Below, one piece after another: positions 23,429-32,656 of a stretch of DNA of 44,551 bases. Below the pieces are notes generated by a model, which searched no databases, was not told the origin of the DNA, and saw only the letters and a program-made list of their open reading frames with translations. Source of the DNA: Bacillota bacterium (lineage in GTDB: Bacteria > Bacillota > Clostridia > Acetivibrionales > DSM-1351). The stretch spans positions 1 through 44,551 of the forward strand of contig JAEZUC010000076.1 of NCBI GenBank assembly GCA_023443515.1, in the 5' to 3' direction. Both the position numbers and the translations under genes were made by a program. How positions within the stretch are numbered: the stretch's first letter is position 1; each line of letters opens with the position of its first letter.

Positions 23429-24205
23429 TTAGCTGTGCAGTCCTTTCGCTTTCAATATTTTTAGTGCGGGAATCGGGTTGTTACAAGTCATCAGCCTTAC
23501 ACCACAGCGTATGGATTCATGAACCAGTTCTTCCGTATCAGGGCAATAGGACCATGGTAATATCCCAAGTTTTTCAAATTCCTGAACACGTTCCGGAGTT
23601 AATAATTTCATATCAATACCTACTGCAAATAATTTTGAATAAGTACCGTTTTCTCCTTCAACAAAGTTCTCCATTTTTTCCTTAGGAAAGCCCTGTACCT
23701 TCACCCCATAGGAGTCATACATATAAGCTGTAATGAAAGCGTCAAAGCAGGTAAAAACACAGCGATGCATTAAGCCGTATTCTTTAAATATTTCCATAGC
23801 AAGATCTACTGTTTCATATGTTTTTTCCTTTATTTCAGCATTTAAAAGCACATTTTCGTATGGTTGAACCAACTCGCAGAATTCGCGCAGAGTAGGTACT
23901 TTAAGTCCTTCGAATACTTTACCGAATTTTCCACCCGCGTCTAACTCTTTTATCTGTTTGAGAGTCATTTCTTGAATATAACCTGAACCGTTTGTGGTAC
24001 GATCGACTGTTCTGTCATGCATTATGACAACGACTTTATCTTTAGTCAGATTCATATCAAACTCAATCATATCAACATTCATATCCAGAGCTTTTTGTAT
24101 GCTAAGCAGAGTATTTTCAGGATAAAACGCATCAATACCTCTATGCCCGGCAACTAATATGCTCCCTTTATCCAACAACCTGTCCACGATTTTACACATA
24201 TTCAA
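23429..24205 (-). CDS. Glycerophosphodiester phosphodiesterase (UgpQ-like)
   Basis: A 258-residue GDPD-family TIM barrel without signal peptide, hence cytoplasmic. The catalytic elements are clear: GHRGIDAFYPENT (His and Arg, about 18-30), IEFDMNLTKD with the metal-binding Glu and Asp, and IMHDRTVDRTTNGSG with the second His. A NAEIK metal ligand and the C-terminal GVRLMTCNNP complete it. It hydrolyses glycerophosphodiesters to glycerol-3-phosphate and an alcohol. Being cytoplasmic and in one operon with a UgpB/A/E-like importer, it matches the UgpQ arrangement and suggests the imported solute is a glycerophosphodiester. Confidence 0.9.
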   Translation of the reverse strand: MNMCKIVDRLLDKGSILVAGHRGIDAFYPENTLLSIQKALDMNVDMIEFDMNLTKDKVVVIMHDRTVDRTTNGSGYIQEMTLKQIKELDAGGKFGKVFEGLKVPTLREFCELVQPYENVLLNAEIKEKTYETVDLAMEIFKEYGLMHRCVFTCFDAFITAYMYDSYGVKVQGFPKEKMENFVEGENGTYSKLFAVGIDMKLLTPERVQEFEKLGILPWSYCPDTEELVHESIRCGVRLMTCNNPIPALKILKAKGLHS

Positions 24206-24227
24206 AAACTTCCTTTCAATATTTCAT

Positions 24228-25898
24228 TTAATAAGACGTAGCTTTTTTAATATTTTTTAAACGCTTAATTACGCTATCAGTATCTTTTCCGAAATAATCA
24301 TGAAGTTTAGAATACTCCTGATACAGCAATTCATAAGTTTTGCAGTTCTCCGGGTCAGGCAGGTAAGTATTTTTTATTCCGCCACCCATTGCATTTCCGG
24401 CTTGTTCAATGGTATCGTATCCTCCATTGTCACTTCCCGCAGCAACAGCTCCAAACATAGCAGCACCCATTGCAGTTGTCTGCTTTGATGCAGTCACATG
24501 AACAGGCATTTGTATGATATCTGCAAAGGTTTGCATTACAAATGGGCTTTTTTCTGCGATTCCGCCCGTTGCATACAATTTGTCTATTGTAACCCCGTAC
24601 TTTTTAAAGGTGTCAATAATCATACGTTTTCCATATCCTACAGCCTCCACAAGAGCCTTATACATTTCAGGGGCAGTGGTGGTAGTAGTCATTCCGAACA
24701 TTACACCTGTCAAATCAACATCAACTAAGACAGAACGGTTGCCGTTCCACCAGTCCAATGCAAGCAATCCGCTGCTTCCCGGCGTTATCTGTGATGCCAG
24801 TTGGTCTAGGTATGCCGTAACATGCATTCCTTTTTCCTTTGCCTTTGCAGTAAGATCAGCAGGGACGCAATTTTGTGTAAACCATGCAAAATGATCACCC
24901 ATACATGATTGCCCGGCTTCGTAGCCAAAATATCCGGGCAGAATACCGTCTTCGCAAATACCGCACATTCCCGGCACCTTTATATTCTGTCTGCTTGCCA
25001 TCATATCGCAACCTGATGTTCCGATAACCATCAGCATTATATCAGGGCCTGTAATACCAGCACCCGGAACAGCTGCATGTGCGTCTCCGCAGCCAACGGC
25101 TACAGGCGTTCCTACAGGCAGACCTGTCCATTCGGAACTGCTTTCGGTAATACATCCTGCTTTACTACCAACCGGATAAATAGTTCTTGACATTTTAGTA
25201 TCAATTACATTTTCAAGCCTTGGGTCAAGTGCTTTAAAGAAATCGTTGGAGGGATATCCGGTTTTCTTTTGCCAAATCGCCTTATAGCCTGCCGTACAGC
25301 TATTTCTTTTTTCTTCACCTGTAAGCATCAGAGTAATCCAGTCAGACAGCTCCATAAACCTGTCGGCTGCCTCATATATTTCCGGTGCTTCATTAAGTAT
25401 CTGCCATATTTTAGGGAACATCCATTCAGAAGATATTTTCCCTCCGTAAAACCCAAGGAATTCTTCTCCTCGTTGTGCTGCAATCTCATTGAGCTTATTC
25501 GCTTCGTCCTGTGCAGCATGGTGTTTCCATAGCTTTACATATGCATGGGGATTGTCTTTGAATTTATCCAGCATACACAAGGGAGTACCGTCCTTCAAAG
25601 TCGGAAGCATTGTACATTCCGTAAAATCGGTACCTACGCCGATAACTTGTGAAGGGTCGATGCCGGACTCCTTGAATACATTTGACAATGTGGTGCTTGC
25701 ACATTCAATATAATCAGGAGGATATTGAAGTGCCCAATCTGCCTCCAGCTTTGTTGTTCCGTTTGGCAACTTCCTTTCCATAACTCCGTGTGGATAATCC
25801 ATGGAAGAAGCTGCTTTAATTGTTCCGTCCGACACATCAACCAAAATCGATCTGGCACTAAGCGTTCCAAAATCAATACCAACCACATACTTTGACAT
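24228..25898 (-). CDS. araB: FGGY-family kinase, ribulokinase (AraB)-like
   Basis: A 556-residue sugar kinase with the length and block order of AraB. Visible blocks are VGIDFGTLSARSILVD (ATP site), YVKLWKHHAAQDEA, YGGKISSEWMFPKI, LMVIGTSGCDMM, GYEAGQSCMGDHFAWF, LDWWNGNRS, and GGIAEKSPFVMQTFADI followed by TAMGAAMFGAVAAG. Ribulokinases phosphorylate L- and D-ribulose and some pentitols at C5. No arabinose isomerase or epimerase AraD is nearby, so the true substrate is more likely the keto-sugar made by the neighbouring dehydrogenase. GAGGAG 10 nt before the ATG supports the start. Confidence 0.87.
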   Translation of the reverse strand: MSKYVVGIDFGTLSARSILVDVSDGTIKAASSMDYPHGVMERKLPNGTTKLEADWALQYPPDYIECASTTLSNVFKESGIDPSQVIGVGTDFTECTMLPTLKDGTPLCMLDKFKDNPHAYVKLWKHHAAQDEANKLNEIAAQRGEEFLGFYGGKISSEWMFPKIWQILNEAPEIYEAADRFMELSDWITLMLTGEEKRNSCTAGYKAIWQKKTGYPSNDFFKALDPRLENVIDTKMSRTIYPVGSKAGCITESSSEWTGLPVGTPVAVGCGDAHAAVPGAGITGPDIMLMVIGTSGCDMMASRQNIKVPGMCGICEDGILPGYFGYEAGQSCMGDHFAWFTQNCVPADLTAKAKEKGMHVTAYLDQLASQITPGSSGLLALDWWNGNRSVLVDVDLTGVMFGMTTTTTAPEMYKALVEAVGYGKRMIIDTFKKYGVTIDKLYATGGIAEKSPFVMQTFADIIQMPVHVTASKQTTAMGAAMFGAVAAGSDNGGYDTIEQAGNAMGGGIKNTYLPDPENCKTYELLYQEYSKLHDYFGKDTDSVIKRLKNIKKATSY

Positions 25899-25927
25899 AT
25901 GCTTTTTGCTCCTCGCTTCCGTTTAGT

Positions 25928-27004
25928 TTAGAAAGTGATGCTCACCTTAAAATCACCGTATTTTCCTGTTGCATATTCAAATGCCTTTTCCCATTCTTCA
26001 ATCGGGAAACAGTTTGTAATCAGACCATCAGTTTTCAATTTTCCATTATAAATGTTTTCAATTACAAACGGATAGCAATATGGGCTGAGGTGTGATCCCA
26101 GAAGATCAAGTTCCTTACTGTCTCCGATTATTGACCAGTCAACAGTTGTTTCCTGAGCAAATACACTAAATTCTACAAAACGGCCGAGCTTACGTATCAT
26201 GGCAAGTCCTTGCTTAACGCTGGACGGATGTCCTGTAGCTTCTATATAAATATCACAGCCGTAGCCTTCGGTGAGCTTCAATACTTCTGCTACCACATCT
26301 TGATTTTGTGGATTGAAGACCAAATCAGCACCAAATTCTTTAGCTTTGTCCAATCTTGACTGAACCATATCAAGTACAATCAGTAATTTAGGATTTTTCA
26401 TTCTAGCATAGGTAATCATTCCAAGTCCCAATGTTCCTGCTCCTGAGATAACTACAACATCATCACAGCCAATCTGTGCACGGTCGACACAGTGCTTGGA
26501 ACATGCATAAGGTTCAATCAGCATGGCTTTGTCAAGTGGCATGTCTTTAGGAACTTTATGCACTACAGAAGTCTTGGGATAGCGCACATATTCTGCCATA
26601 CCACCATTGTTTTCATTCTGGAAGCCAAAGATATTGTGAGGCTGGCACATCCAATAATGTCCGTCCTTACAGAATCTGCACTCTCCACATGGAACAATCT
26701 GGTCTGCGGTAACTCTGTCACCGATTTCAAAATCCTTTACATTTTCTCCCATCGCCACAATTACACCTAAAAATTCATGACCCGGAATAAATGGAGCTTT
26801 TACCCAGGATGGTTGACTTTCATCGCCCCAGAATTTAGGAGCACCATGCTGGCACTTTAAATCTCCGGCACAAACGCCACATCCTTCTGTTTTAATAATT
26901 ATATCGTCAGGGCCACATTCAGGCGTAGGGTATGCAGTTTCCAGGCGGTAATCGCCAGGGGCGTAGGCTACAAGGGCTTTCATAGTCTTTGGATAATTAG
27001 ACAT
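25928..27004 (-). CDS. Zn-dependent polyol dehydrogenase, threitol/erythritol type
   Basis: A 358-residue medium-chain dehydrogenase. Catalytic zinc ligands are in GCGVCAGD and GHEFLG, with Glu in LIEPYACSKHC. The structural zinc cysteines are in VPCGECRFCKDGHYWMC. The NAD-binding loop is VISGAGTLGLG. CAGDLKCQHGAPKFWGDE and the following PFIPGHEF resemble the tetritol (erythritol/threitol) dehydrogenases of actinobacteria and related polyol dehydrogenases. It should oxidise a polyol to a ketose. It is placed between the TIM-barrel isomerases and the kinase, as a dehydrogenase-isomerase-kinase route would need. Confidence 0.87.
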   Translation of the reverse strand: MSNYPKTMKALVAYAPGDYRLETAYPTPECGPDDIIIKTEGCGVCAGDLKCQHGAPKFWGDESQPSWVKAPFIPGHEFLGVIVAMGENVKDFEIGDRVTADQIVPCGECRFCKDGHYWMCQPHNIFGFQNENNGGMAEYVRYPKTSVVHKVPKDMPLDKAMLIEPYACSKHCVDRAQIGCDDVVVISGAGTLGLGMITYARMKNPKLLIVLDMVQSRLDKAKEFGADLVFNPQNQDVVAEVLKLTEGYGCDIYIEATGHPSSVKQGLAMIRKLGRFVEFSVFAQETTVDWSIIGDSKELDLLGSHLSPYCYPFVIENIYNGKLKTDGLITNCFPIEEWEKAFEYATGKYGDFKVSITF

Positions 27005-27057
27005 AAATATCTTCCTTTCATGATTTATATAATATATTTATATTTTAATGTGAATTC

Positions 27058-27945
27058 TTATAAACTATCGTAAAGAGATACGCAGTACGTACCAACATCA
27101 TATGCATATTTAGCTGCAATATCTTTCATATCTTCAGGCATATTTTTTGTAAAGCCATAAACTTCATAGGTGAAGTCCCCTGAATAATTTGTGTCTTTTA
27201 AAGCTTTAAGGGCCTTTTCCCAACCTGCTATGCCCATAAAGGGTAAAAAGTGCAAATCACTTATACCCGTATTATCATTTACATGTAGTGCAACTATACG
27301 GCTGCCAAGTGTCTTGATTGCATTGGATTCATCATAATACAGACGGTTTCCATGGCCAAAATCCCAGCAAACACCTATACGAGAATCCTTATACGAATCC
27401 ACTAGCATACAAAGTTCTTCAGCTCTTGCTGAAAATTTTCTTCTCTGGGGGTATTCGATCATGTTTTCATAGGCTATGCTTACACTATTTTTCAATGAAA
27501 GCTCAATAATCGAATCATAGAACTCATGGTTGTACTGCACACTTGCTTCGTCATCAAATTCCTTTTCATCACATTGTGTAAAAGGATGAACTACCAACCA
27601 TTTTACACCAAGCATACTGCTTATTAACACGCTTCTGCGTGCAAATTTATAATAATCTTCTTTCTCCAAATCGCTTTTCCATACAGGCATGTATCCCGGA
27701 TTATAGGGCAAATGAGCTTGCGAAAAATCAATCCCTAGTTTTTGACTTTCGTTTGCAATTTCATAAACATGGTTTTGCCAGTCATCTTCGCTCAATTCAG
27801 TTCTTGTAAAAAAGAACTCGGTAAAGCTAAAATCCAGTGTCGTAAAACCTGCCTGTCTGCACCTGCGTATTGATTCCAGATACGGTGTATGCAGGCCGCC
27901 GTCCCTGCGTTTTGAAAAAAGATTGGTAGAAGTTGCCAGACGCAT
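27058..27945 (-). CDS. Xylose-isomerase-like TIM-barrel sugar isomerase/epimerase (copy 2)
   Basis: A 295-residue AP-endonuclease-2/xylose-isomerase-like TIM barrel. Four metal ligands of the family can be placed: Glu in SIAYENM, Asp in GVCWDFGHG with its histidine, His in ALHVNDN, and Glu near the C-terminus in FTYEV. FSQAHLPYNPG and KWLVVHPF are further family blocks. Relatives include IolE/IolI, L-ribulose-5-phosphate 3-epimerase and tetrulose-phosphate isomerases. It lies 25 nt downstream of a paralogue with the same motifs. Confidence 0.85.
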   Translation of the reverse strand: MRLATSTNLFSKRRDGGLHTPYLESIRRCRQAGFTTLDFSFTEFFFTRTELSEDDWQNHVYEIANESQKLGIDFSQAHLPYNPGYMPVWKSDLEKEDYYKFARRSVLISSMLGVKWLVVHPFTQCDEKEFDDEASVQYNHEFYDSIIELSLKNSVSIAYENMIEYPQRRKFSARAEELCMLVDSYKDSRIGVCWDFGHGNRLYYDESNAIKTLGSRIVALHVNDNTGISDLHFLPFMGIAGWEKALKALKDTNYSGDFTYEVYGFTKNMPEDMKDIAAKYAYDVGTYCVSLYDSL

Positions 27946-27970
27946 GATTTTACCCCTCTTCTATTCGTTA

Positions 27971-28846
27971 TCAGCGCAATGAAAGAAGATAGTTTCCTAC
28001 ATCAACACTGAAACGTGCACTTGGAATTTTTAAGCCTTCAGGCATATAATTATTTATTCTTATCTCATATACCAAGTCACCTTCATATCCTATTTTAGTC
28101 AGTGTTTTCATGACTTTTTCCCATGGAATAGTTCCAAGGAAAGGAAGAAGGTGAAGGTCGTCCTGTCCGAAATTATCATTAATATGCAGGGCTTTTACAC
28201 GACTGCCAAGCTTTTCTAAGGCAGGAATCTGATTTGAATAAACACGATGTCCATGTCCTGTATCCCAGCAAACACCAACGGGCGCATCTTTATAGGAGTC
28301 CACCAAGGCTATCAGTTCCTCGGCTGTTGAACCGAAACGTCGTCTGTTGTCCCTGTCACACATATTTTCAAAGGCAATCCCTACATTTTCTTTTGCAGCT
28401 TGTTCTAGAACCTTGTCAAAATTCTCATGATTTGCTGCCAGGTCTGCCTGTAAATTATATTCTGCATTATCAATCTCTGTTACCGGGTGCATTACAGCCC
28501 ATTTTACTCCCAGAATGCTGCTGACATGTATGGCACGACGGGTAAGTTCATCAAAGCGTTCTTTATCTTCAATGCTTTTGAACCTGGAACCTTTAAAAGG
28601 ACGATAGGGCGGGTGTGACTGTGAAAATGTAATACCCAGCTTTTCTGCTTCATTACGGATATTTTCTGCATTTTTTATCCAGTCATCTCCGTTTAGTTCC
28701 GTTTCACGGTTCAGCATGGCACACATATTTAAGTCAAGAACAGTAAATCCTGCCTCCTTACAGAGGTGCATTGATTCTATATATCCCGTAAATTCCTTGG
28801 ATTCCCTGCATTCTCTAAATAGGGAAGTCATTGTAGCAACACGCAT
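27971..28846 (-). CDS. Xylose-isomerase-like TIM-barrel sugar isomerase/epimerase (copy 1)
   Basis: A 291-residue protein of the same family: FSQSHPPYRP, KWAVMHPV, GIAFENM (Glu ligand), GVCWDTGHGHR (Asp and His), ALHINDNFG (His) and LVYEI (Glu). It shares start, length and most motifs with its neighbour, so the two arose by tandem duplication and have since diverged. They could act on two successive intermediates, such as a ketose and its epimer. A 16-bp hairpin separates it from the binding-protein gene. Confidence 0.85.
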   Translation of the reverse strand: MRVATMTSLFRECRESKEFTGYIESMHLCKEAGFTVLDLNMCAMLNRETELNGDDWIKNAENIRNEAEKLGITFSQSHPPYRPFKGSRFKSIEDKERFDELTRRAIHVSSILGVKWAVMHPVTEIDNAEYNLQADLAANHENFDKVLEQAAKENVGIAFENMCDRDNRRRFGSTAEELIALVDSYKDAPVGVCWDTGHGHRVYSNQIPALEKLGSRVKALHINDNFGQDDLHLLPFLGTIPWEKVMKTLTKIGYEGDLVYEIRINNYMPEGLKIPSARFSVDVGNYLLSLR

Positions 28847-28882
28847 GTTTTATCTCTCCCTTCACACAAATCGGTTTAAATA

Positions 28883-28918
28883 AATATTTTTCTCTGCCTT
28901 GCGGCAGAGAAAAATATT
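28883..28918 (-). terminator. Perfect 16-bp hairpin after the binding-protein gene
   Basis: The arms 28883-28898 and 28903-28918 (core TTTCTCTGCC) are perfect complements around a TTGC loop. Such a hairpin between a binding-protein gene and downstream enzyme genes normally acts as a partial terminator or an mRNA stabiliser that raises the binding protein relative to the enzymes. Confidence 0.7.
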
Positions 28919-28929
28919 ATAGTGGACTA

Positions 28930-30354
28930 TTAACCGTTAGCATCCAAATAGTCTTTTAATGTCATATTTACTTTTTTCTCAATATTTGAAATAGTAGCTG
29001 CCTTATCCTGAGTACCTTCGCTCATCTTGATGATTTCATTCTGAACGGTAGTATCAATATCTGTAAATGAAGGAATCCATGGCTCTAAGTAATTTGGATA
29101 ATCCTTTGAGTTGTCGGCAATTGTAAGAATAATTTTGTACAGAGGATTTTTCTCAACGAAAGCCTTAACTTCAGGTGTATCATAAGCTTTTGAATTCATT
29201 GCATAGTATCCGGTATTCATAAACCATTCGCCTGATACTTTTGGAGTAGCCAGATATTTCATGAAGTCCCATGCACCAAGACGTTTATTGTCATCTCCCG
29301 CATCAAAAACATATAGTGCAGATCCTCCGATACCTGTACCCTTTGTACTGTTAGCATCAACACGTGGGAGTTCAGCCACTCCAACATCAAACGTACCGGT
29401 ATTCTGAATCTTTGTAACTATTGAAGCCATTGATGATGTACTTGCAGTCATCATTGCGTACAATCCTGACTGGAAACCTTCATTTGGACTAACTACGCCG
29501 TAATCAACACCACCTGTTGCCAATACCTTTTGCCATTCTGTCAAGAAGTGGTCAAGAGTTCCGTCTTTTGTCATTGCCAAAGCAGTAGGAGTTCCCTTAC
29601 GACCATCTGCGTTGTCAAACATATACTTTTCGCTGCCTTGCATTGGAATCCATGATCCAAGCAGGAAGAAACGAGGCTTTGTACCAAGACCGAAAGTTTT
29701 GATTTTATCTCCACTCTTAACAGTCAGGGCTTTAACATAAGTAGCAAGTTCTTCTAAGGTTGTAGGAGCTTTATTAGGATCAAGTCCTGCTGCCTTAAAC
29801 ATGTCTTTGTTGTAGTACAGCATAACTGATGAATTTGAGAACGGTAAACCAAGAACCTTGTCATTATACATTGAATAGTGCAATGCGTTGGCATTTAGAT
29901 CACTTAAATTAATTCCTGTGGCATCCATATCTATAAAATTCTGAACAGGATAGAGATACTTGCTTTCCTTTACATCAAAAATACCCTTTGAGCTCATCTG
30001 CATAATATCAGGAAGCTCGTTTACGGCATCAGCTTGAAGTATAGCTGATAGTTTTGTGGAAGCATCATCATATTCACCTTGGTATATAAGGTCTACGGTG
30101 ATTCCTTTTTTAGTACCTTCGGTTTTGTTGTACTCATCAACTGACTTTTTCAGGTGATCTGCAGTGGCACCTTTCATTGAGTGCCAGAAAGTAACCTTTG
30201 CAGGAGCGGAAGGCAGTATGCTACCTGTCGCGGACTTAGTTGCAGTAGTTTCAGTCGTTGTGCTATCGGCAGTTTCCGAAGACCCACAGCCGACAAATAA
30301 CGAAGCGCTGATAGCAACACTTACAAACAAAGCAATAATCTTTTTAAGTTTCAT
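28930..30354 (-). CDS. UgpB-like ABC substrate-binding lipoprotein
   Basis: A 474-residue family-1 extracellular solute-binding lipoprotein with the lipobox LFVGC and a Thr/Ser-rich linker. The binding domain begins VTFWHSMKGATADHLKKSV and has LPFSNSSVMLYYNKDMFKAAGLDP in the first lobe. Both blocks are close to E. coli UgpB (FWHSM and LPFNSSTPVLYYNKD), the sn-glycerol-3-phosphate / glycerophosphodiester binder. A linked phosphodiesterase supports that class of substrate, but sugar binders of the same family share parts of these motifs, so the ligand is inferred. It lies after both permease genes. Confidence 0.88.
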   Translation of the reverse strand: MKLKKIIALFVSVAISASLFVGCGSSETADSTTTETTATKSATGSILPSAPAKVTFWHSMKGATADHLKKSVDEYNKTEGTKKGITVDLIYQGEYDDASTKLSAILQADAVNELPDIMQMSSKGIFDVKESKYLYPVQNFIDMDATGINLSDLNANALHYSMYNDKVLGLPFSNSSVMLYYNKDMFKAAGLDPNKAPTTLEELATYVKALTVKSGDKIKTFGLGTKPRFFLLGSWIPMQGSEKYMFDNADGRKGTPTALAMTKDGTLDHFLTEWQKVLATGGVDYGVVSPNEGFQSGLYAMMTASTSSMASIVTKIQNTGTFDVGVAELPRVDANSTKGTGIGGSALYVFDAGDDNKRLGAWDFMKYLATPKVSGEWFMNTGYYAMNSKAYDTPEVKAFVEKNPLYKIILTIADNSKDYPNYLEPWIPSFTDIDTTVQNEIIKMSEGTQDKAATISNIEKKVNMTLKDYLDANG

Positions 30355-30419
30355 TTTACTTTCCTCCTTTAAATTGTTTAAAATTAGTATTTAAGTTTTC
30401 ATAAGAAATTATTGTAAAA

Positions 30420-31256
30420 TTAACCTTTTACCGATCCACTGGCTATACCACGAACAATATTTCTCTGACCAAATGCAAAGATAATTATTGTAGGAAGTAA
30501 TATAATTGCTATTGCTGCAAAAATCGGAGCTTTAACGCCCGAATCATCTGCCGCCAACATTGTAATACCAACCTGTACTGTTCTCATTTCCGGCCTGTTG
30601 GTAACAAGTAGTGGCCACAGGTATGTGTTCCACACGTGAACAAAGGAGTTTAATGAAAGTGCGGTTATAGTTGCTTTTGAAACCGGAATACATATCTGGA
30701 AAAAGAATTGCAGGTCTCCGCAACCATCAAGATATGCCGCTTCACGAAGGGAGCCGGAAATTGTCTTGAAACTTTGCCGGAACATAAATACTTGGATTGC
30801 CGATACAAAGTAAACTGCCATGATACCTAAATAAGAGTTAAGCAGACCCAGTTTGCTTATAGTAATGTAGTTTGGAATTAAAACTGCTTCCGTTGGTATC
30901 ATCATTGTACCTATAATTATGAAAAACAGCAGGTTTTTACCTTTGAAGTTGAAAAATGCAAAGGCATATGCCGCAAACATTGAAAGAAACAATCTTACCA
31001 GAGTAACCATCACTGCTATCAAGAGTGAATTCAGCATAAAACGTGGTACAAGTGAGTCAAACAGAACCTTTTCAAAATTATCAAAATATGTGAAATTCTG
31101 AGGAAATATTGTTGGCGGATAGCTGTCAAATGTGGCATCGTCTTTAAACCCACACATAAAAGCATAAAAAAGAGGGAATGCAATCAGTATACCTAAAGCC
31201 AATGAGAAGACCGACGCAACAACGCTTTTAGCCTTTATAATTTTATTGGAAATCAA
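30420..31256 (-). CDS. ABC sugar/glycerophosphodiester permease (UgpE/MalG type)
   Basis: A 278-residue permease with six membrane segments. The EAA loop is EAAYLDGCGDLQFFFQICIP, in the usual place between TM4 and TM5, and NYITISKLGLLNSYLG precedes it. It ends in RNIVRGIASGSVKG, typical of MalG/UgpE proteins, and its start overlaps the first permease gene by 4 nt. It pairs with that permease as a heterodimer. Confidence 0.9.
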   Translation of the reverse strand: MISNKIIKAKSVVASVFSLALGILIAFPLFYAFMCGFKDDATFDSYPPTIFPQNFTYFDNFEKVLFDSLVPRFMLNSLLIAVMVTLVRLFLSMFAAYAFAFFNFKGKNLLFFIIIGTMMIPTEAVLIPNYITISKLGLLNSYLGIMAVYFVSAIQVFMFRQSFKTISGSLREAAYLDGCGDLQFFFQICIPVSKATITALSLNSFVHVWNTYLWPLLVTNRPEMRTVQVGITMLAADDSGVKAPIFAAIAIILLPTIIIFAFGQRNIVRGIASGSVKG

Positions 31257-32197
31257 TCGTATACCACACCTTTCTTTTCATACATGAAGTTGAACATCAG
31301 GAATATAAATGCAAGCAGAAAAGTTACAATACTAGCAGTAGAACCAAGTGCGAAATTACCGCTTCTAAAGCCCGTAGTATATACATAATAAATCATAGTG
31401 GATGTAGAATTAACCGGGCCACCCTTAGTAAGTATCATGGTTGGTGCATTCATCATAATACCCGCAACCATTTGTGTACAAAAAACAAAGAAGATAGTAG
31501 GAGAAGTAATAGGTATTATAATCTTGAAAACCTTTCTCCAGTAGCCACAGCCTTCCAAGTTTGCGGACTCAATTAATTCGTCAGGCACATTTCGTACCGC
31601 AGCAAGCAGCAACATAAAGTTAAATCCGATATGTATCCATATCATAATTACTGCCAGCGAAGGTAATGCCCATATTTTGTCGCCCAGCCAATCAATATTG
31701 GTTTTATTTTGCATTAATCCTATAAGTTCAAGGAAATAATTGACTAAACCAATTTTACGGTGCAGCAATTGCTGGAAAATATAACAGGAGGCAGAAACAG
31801 ATACCGCCATTGGTAATGCAAATAAGGTTTGATAAATGTTTGAAAAAAGCTTTCTTCTGTTGGCAATCAGTGCAAGAGTAAATGGTACAACAACTGCTAG
31901 TGGTACATAAATTAATGTAAATTCAAGCGTTACCCCAATAGCATTCATAAACTCCTCACGGTTGAAAATACTCAAATAGTTTTTCAAACCGACAAATCTT
32001 ACAATCTCGCCTTGCTTATTTACAGCAGATAAACTATATAACAGCGTTCGAATAAATGGATAATAGGAGAACGCTACCGCGAAAATAAGAATAGGTAATA
32101 CAAATAAGTAAGGTTTCTGAAACTCGACTATTTTTCTACCCAGCGTTTTATTGCCCGCTATTTTCCCTCTGTCTTTAAGGGACTTTGAAGTGGACAT
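31253..32197 (-). CDS. ABC sugar/glycerophosphodiester permease (UgpA/MalF type)
   Basis: A 314-residue permease, first gene of the operon. After a basic N-terminus it has six membrane segments starting YLFVLPILIFAVAFSYYPF. The EAA-type loop is ESANLEGCGYWRKVFKIIIP. No ATP-binding gene follows in this operon or elsewhere in the window for a MalK/UgpC type, so a shared ATPase encoded elsewhere (as MsmK is in streptococci) probably drives the system. GGGAGG precedes the ATG. Confidence 0.9.
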   Translation of the reverse strand: MSTSKSLKDRGKIAGNKTLGRKIVEFQKPYLFVLPILIFAVAFSYYPFIRTLLYSLSAVNKQGEIVRFVGLKNYLSIFNREEFMNAIGVTLEFTLIYVPLAVVVPFTLALIANRRKLFSNIYQTLFALPMAVSVSASCYIFQQLLHRKIGLVNYFLELIGLMQNKTNIDWLGDKIWALPSLAVIMIWIHIGFNFMLLLAAVRNVPDELIESANLEGCGYWRKVFKIIIPITSPTIFFVFCTQMVAGIMMNAPTMILTKGGPVNSTSTMIYYVYTTGFRSGNFALGSTASIVTFLLAFIFLMFNFMYEKKGVVYD

Positions 32198-32305
32198 ATA
32201 TTAAACACCTCCCATGTATTAAAAAAATCTTTTATATAACATCAGCTGTAGTTAAGAATTACTCATCAACAACAGTCAATGGTTACCGAATTAATAAACC
32301 GGAAT

Positions 32306-32319
32306 TTGGAACATTCCAA
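32306..32319. promoter_or_regulatory. LacI-type operator 1
   Basis: TTGGAACATTCCAA, a palindrome perfect except for the central pair, 109 nt upstream of the transporter operon's start codon. Confidence 0.75.
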
Positions 32320-32440
32320 TTATAAATGAAAATACATTTTCTCTCTTTGCTTGAATTTTTAAGCATACTGTATAAATTTTAATAAAAATCAGCTGATTTA
32401 ATTTGGCATTTTGTATATATACTGTATTAAACTTCTTAAT

Positions 32441-32454
32441 TTGGAGCGTTCTAA
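32441..32454. promoter_or_regulatory. LacI-type operator 2
   Basis: TTGGAGCGTTCTAA, which differs from the consensus TTGGAACGTTCCAA at two positions, 18 nt from operator 3. Confidence 0.65.
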
Positions 32455-32471
32455 AAAAGTTTTAACATTGT

Positions 32472-32485
32472 TTGGAACGTTCCAT
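32472..32485. promoter_or_regulatory. LacI-type operator 3
   Basis: TTGGAACGTTCCAT contains the perfect palindrome TGGAACGTTCCA with the central CG pair usual for LacI/GalR-family sites. It is the best copy of the four. Confidence 0.8.
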
Positions 32486-32622
32486 CAATCTGATGTCTAT
32501 ATCTTAGTCCATATCCCAGTCTAAGTCAATACATTTTATATAAAATTTTTGAAAGTTTTTTAATATTTTTGTCGAATAATAACAATACTCTAGTCAAATT
32601 ATTTATTATCCCGTCAACAATA

Positions 32623-32651
32623 TTGACATTATTTGTTGAACGCTATATAAT
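32623..32651 (+). promoter_or_regulatory. Consensus sigma-A promoter of the LacI gene
   Basis: TTGACA (32623-32628), 17-nt spacer, TATAAT (32646-32651): a perfect match to the consensus. Transcription should start near 32658, inside operator 4. Confidence 0.85.
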
Positions 32652-32656
32652 TTTAT

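Noticed and set aside
24514..24894. Long plus-strand ORFs opposite the AraB-like gene
   Set aside because: They are shadows of the FGGY kinase, whose motifs are intact along the minus strand.
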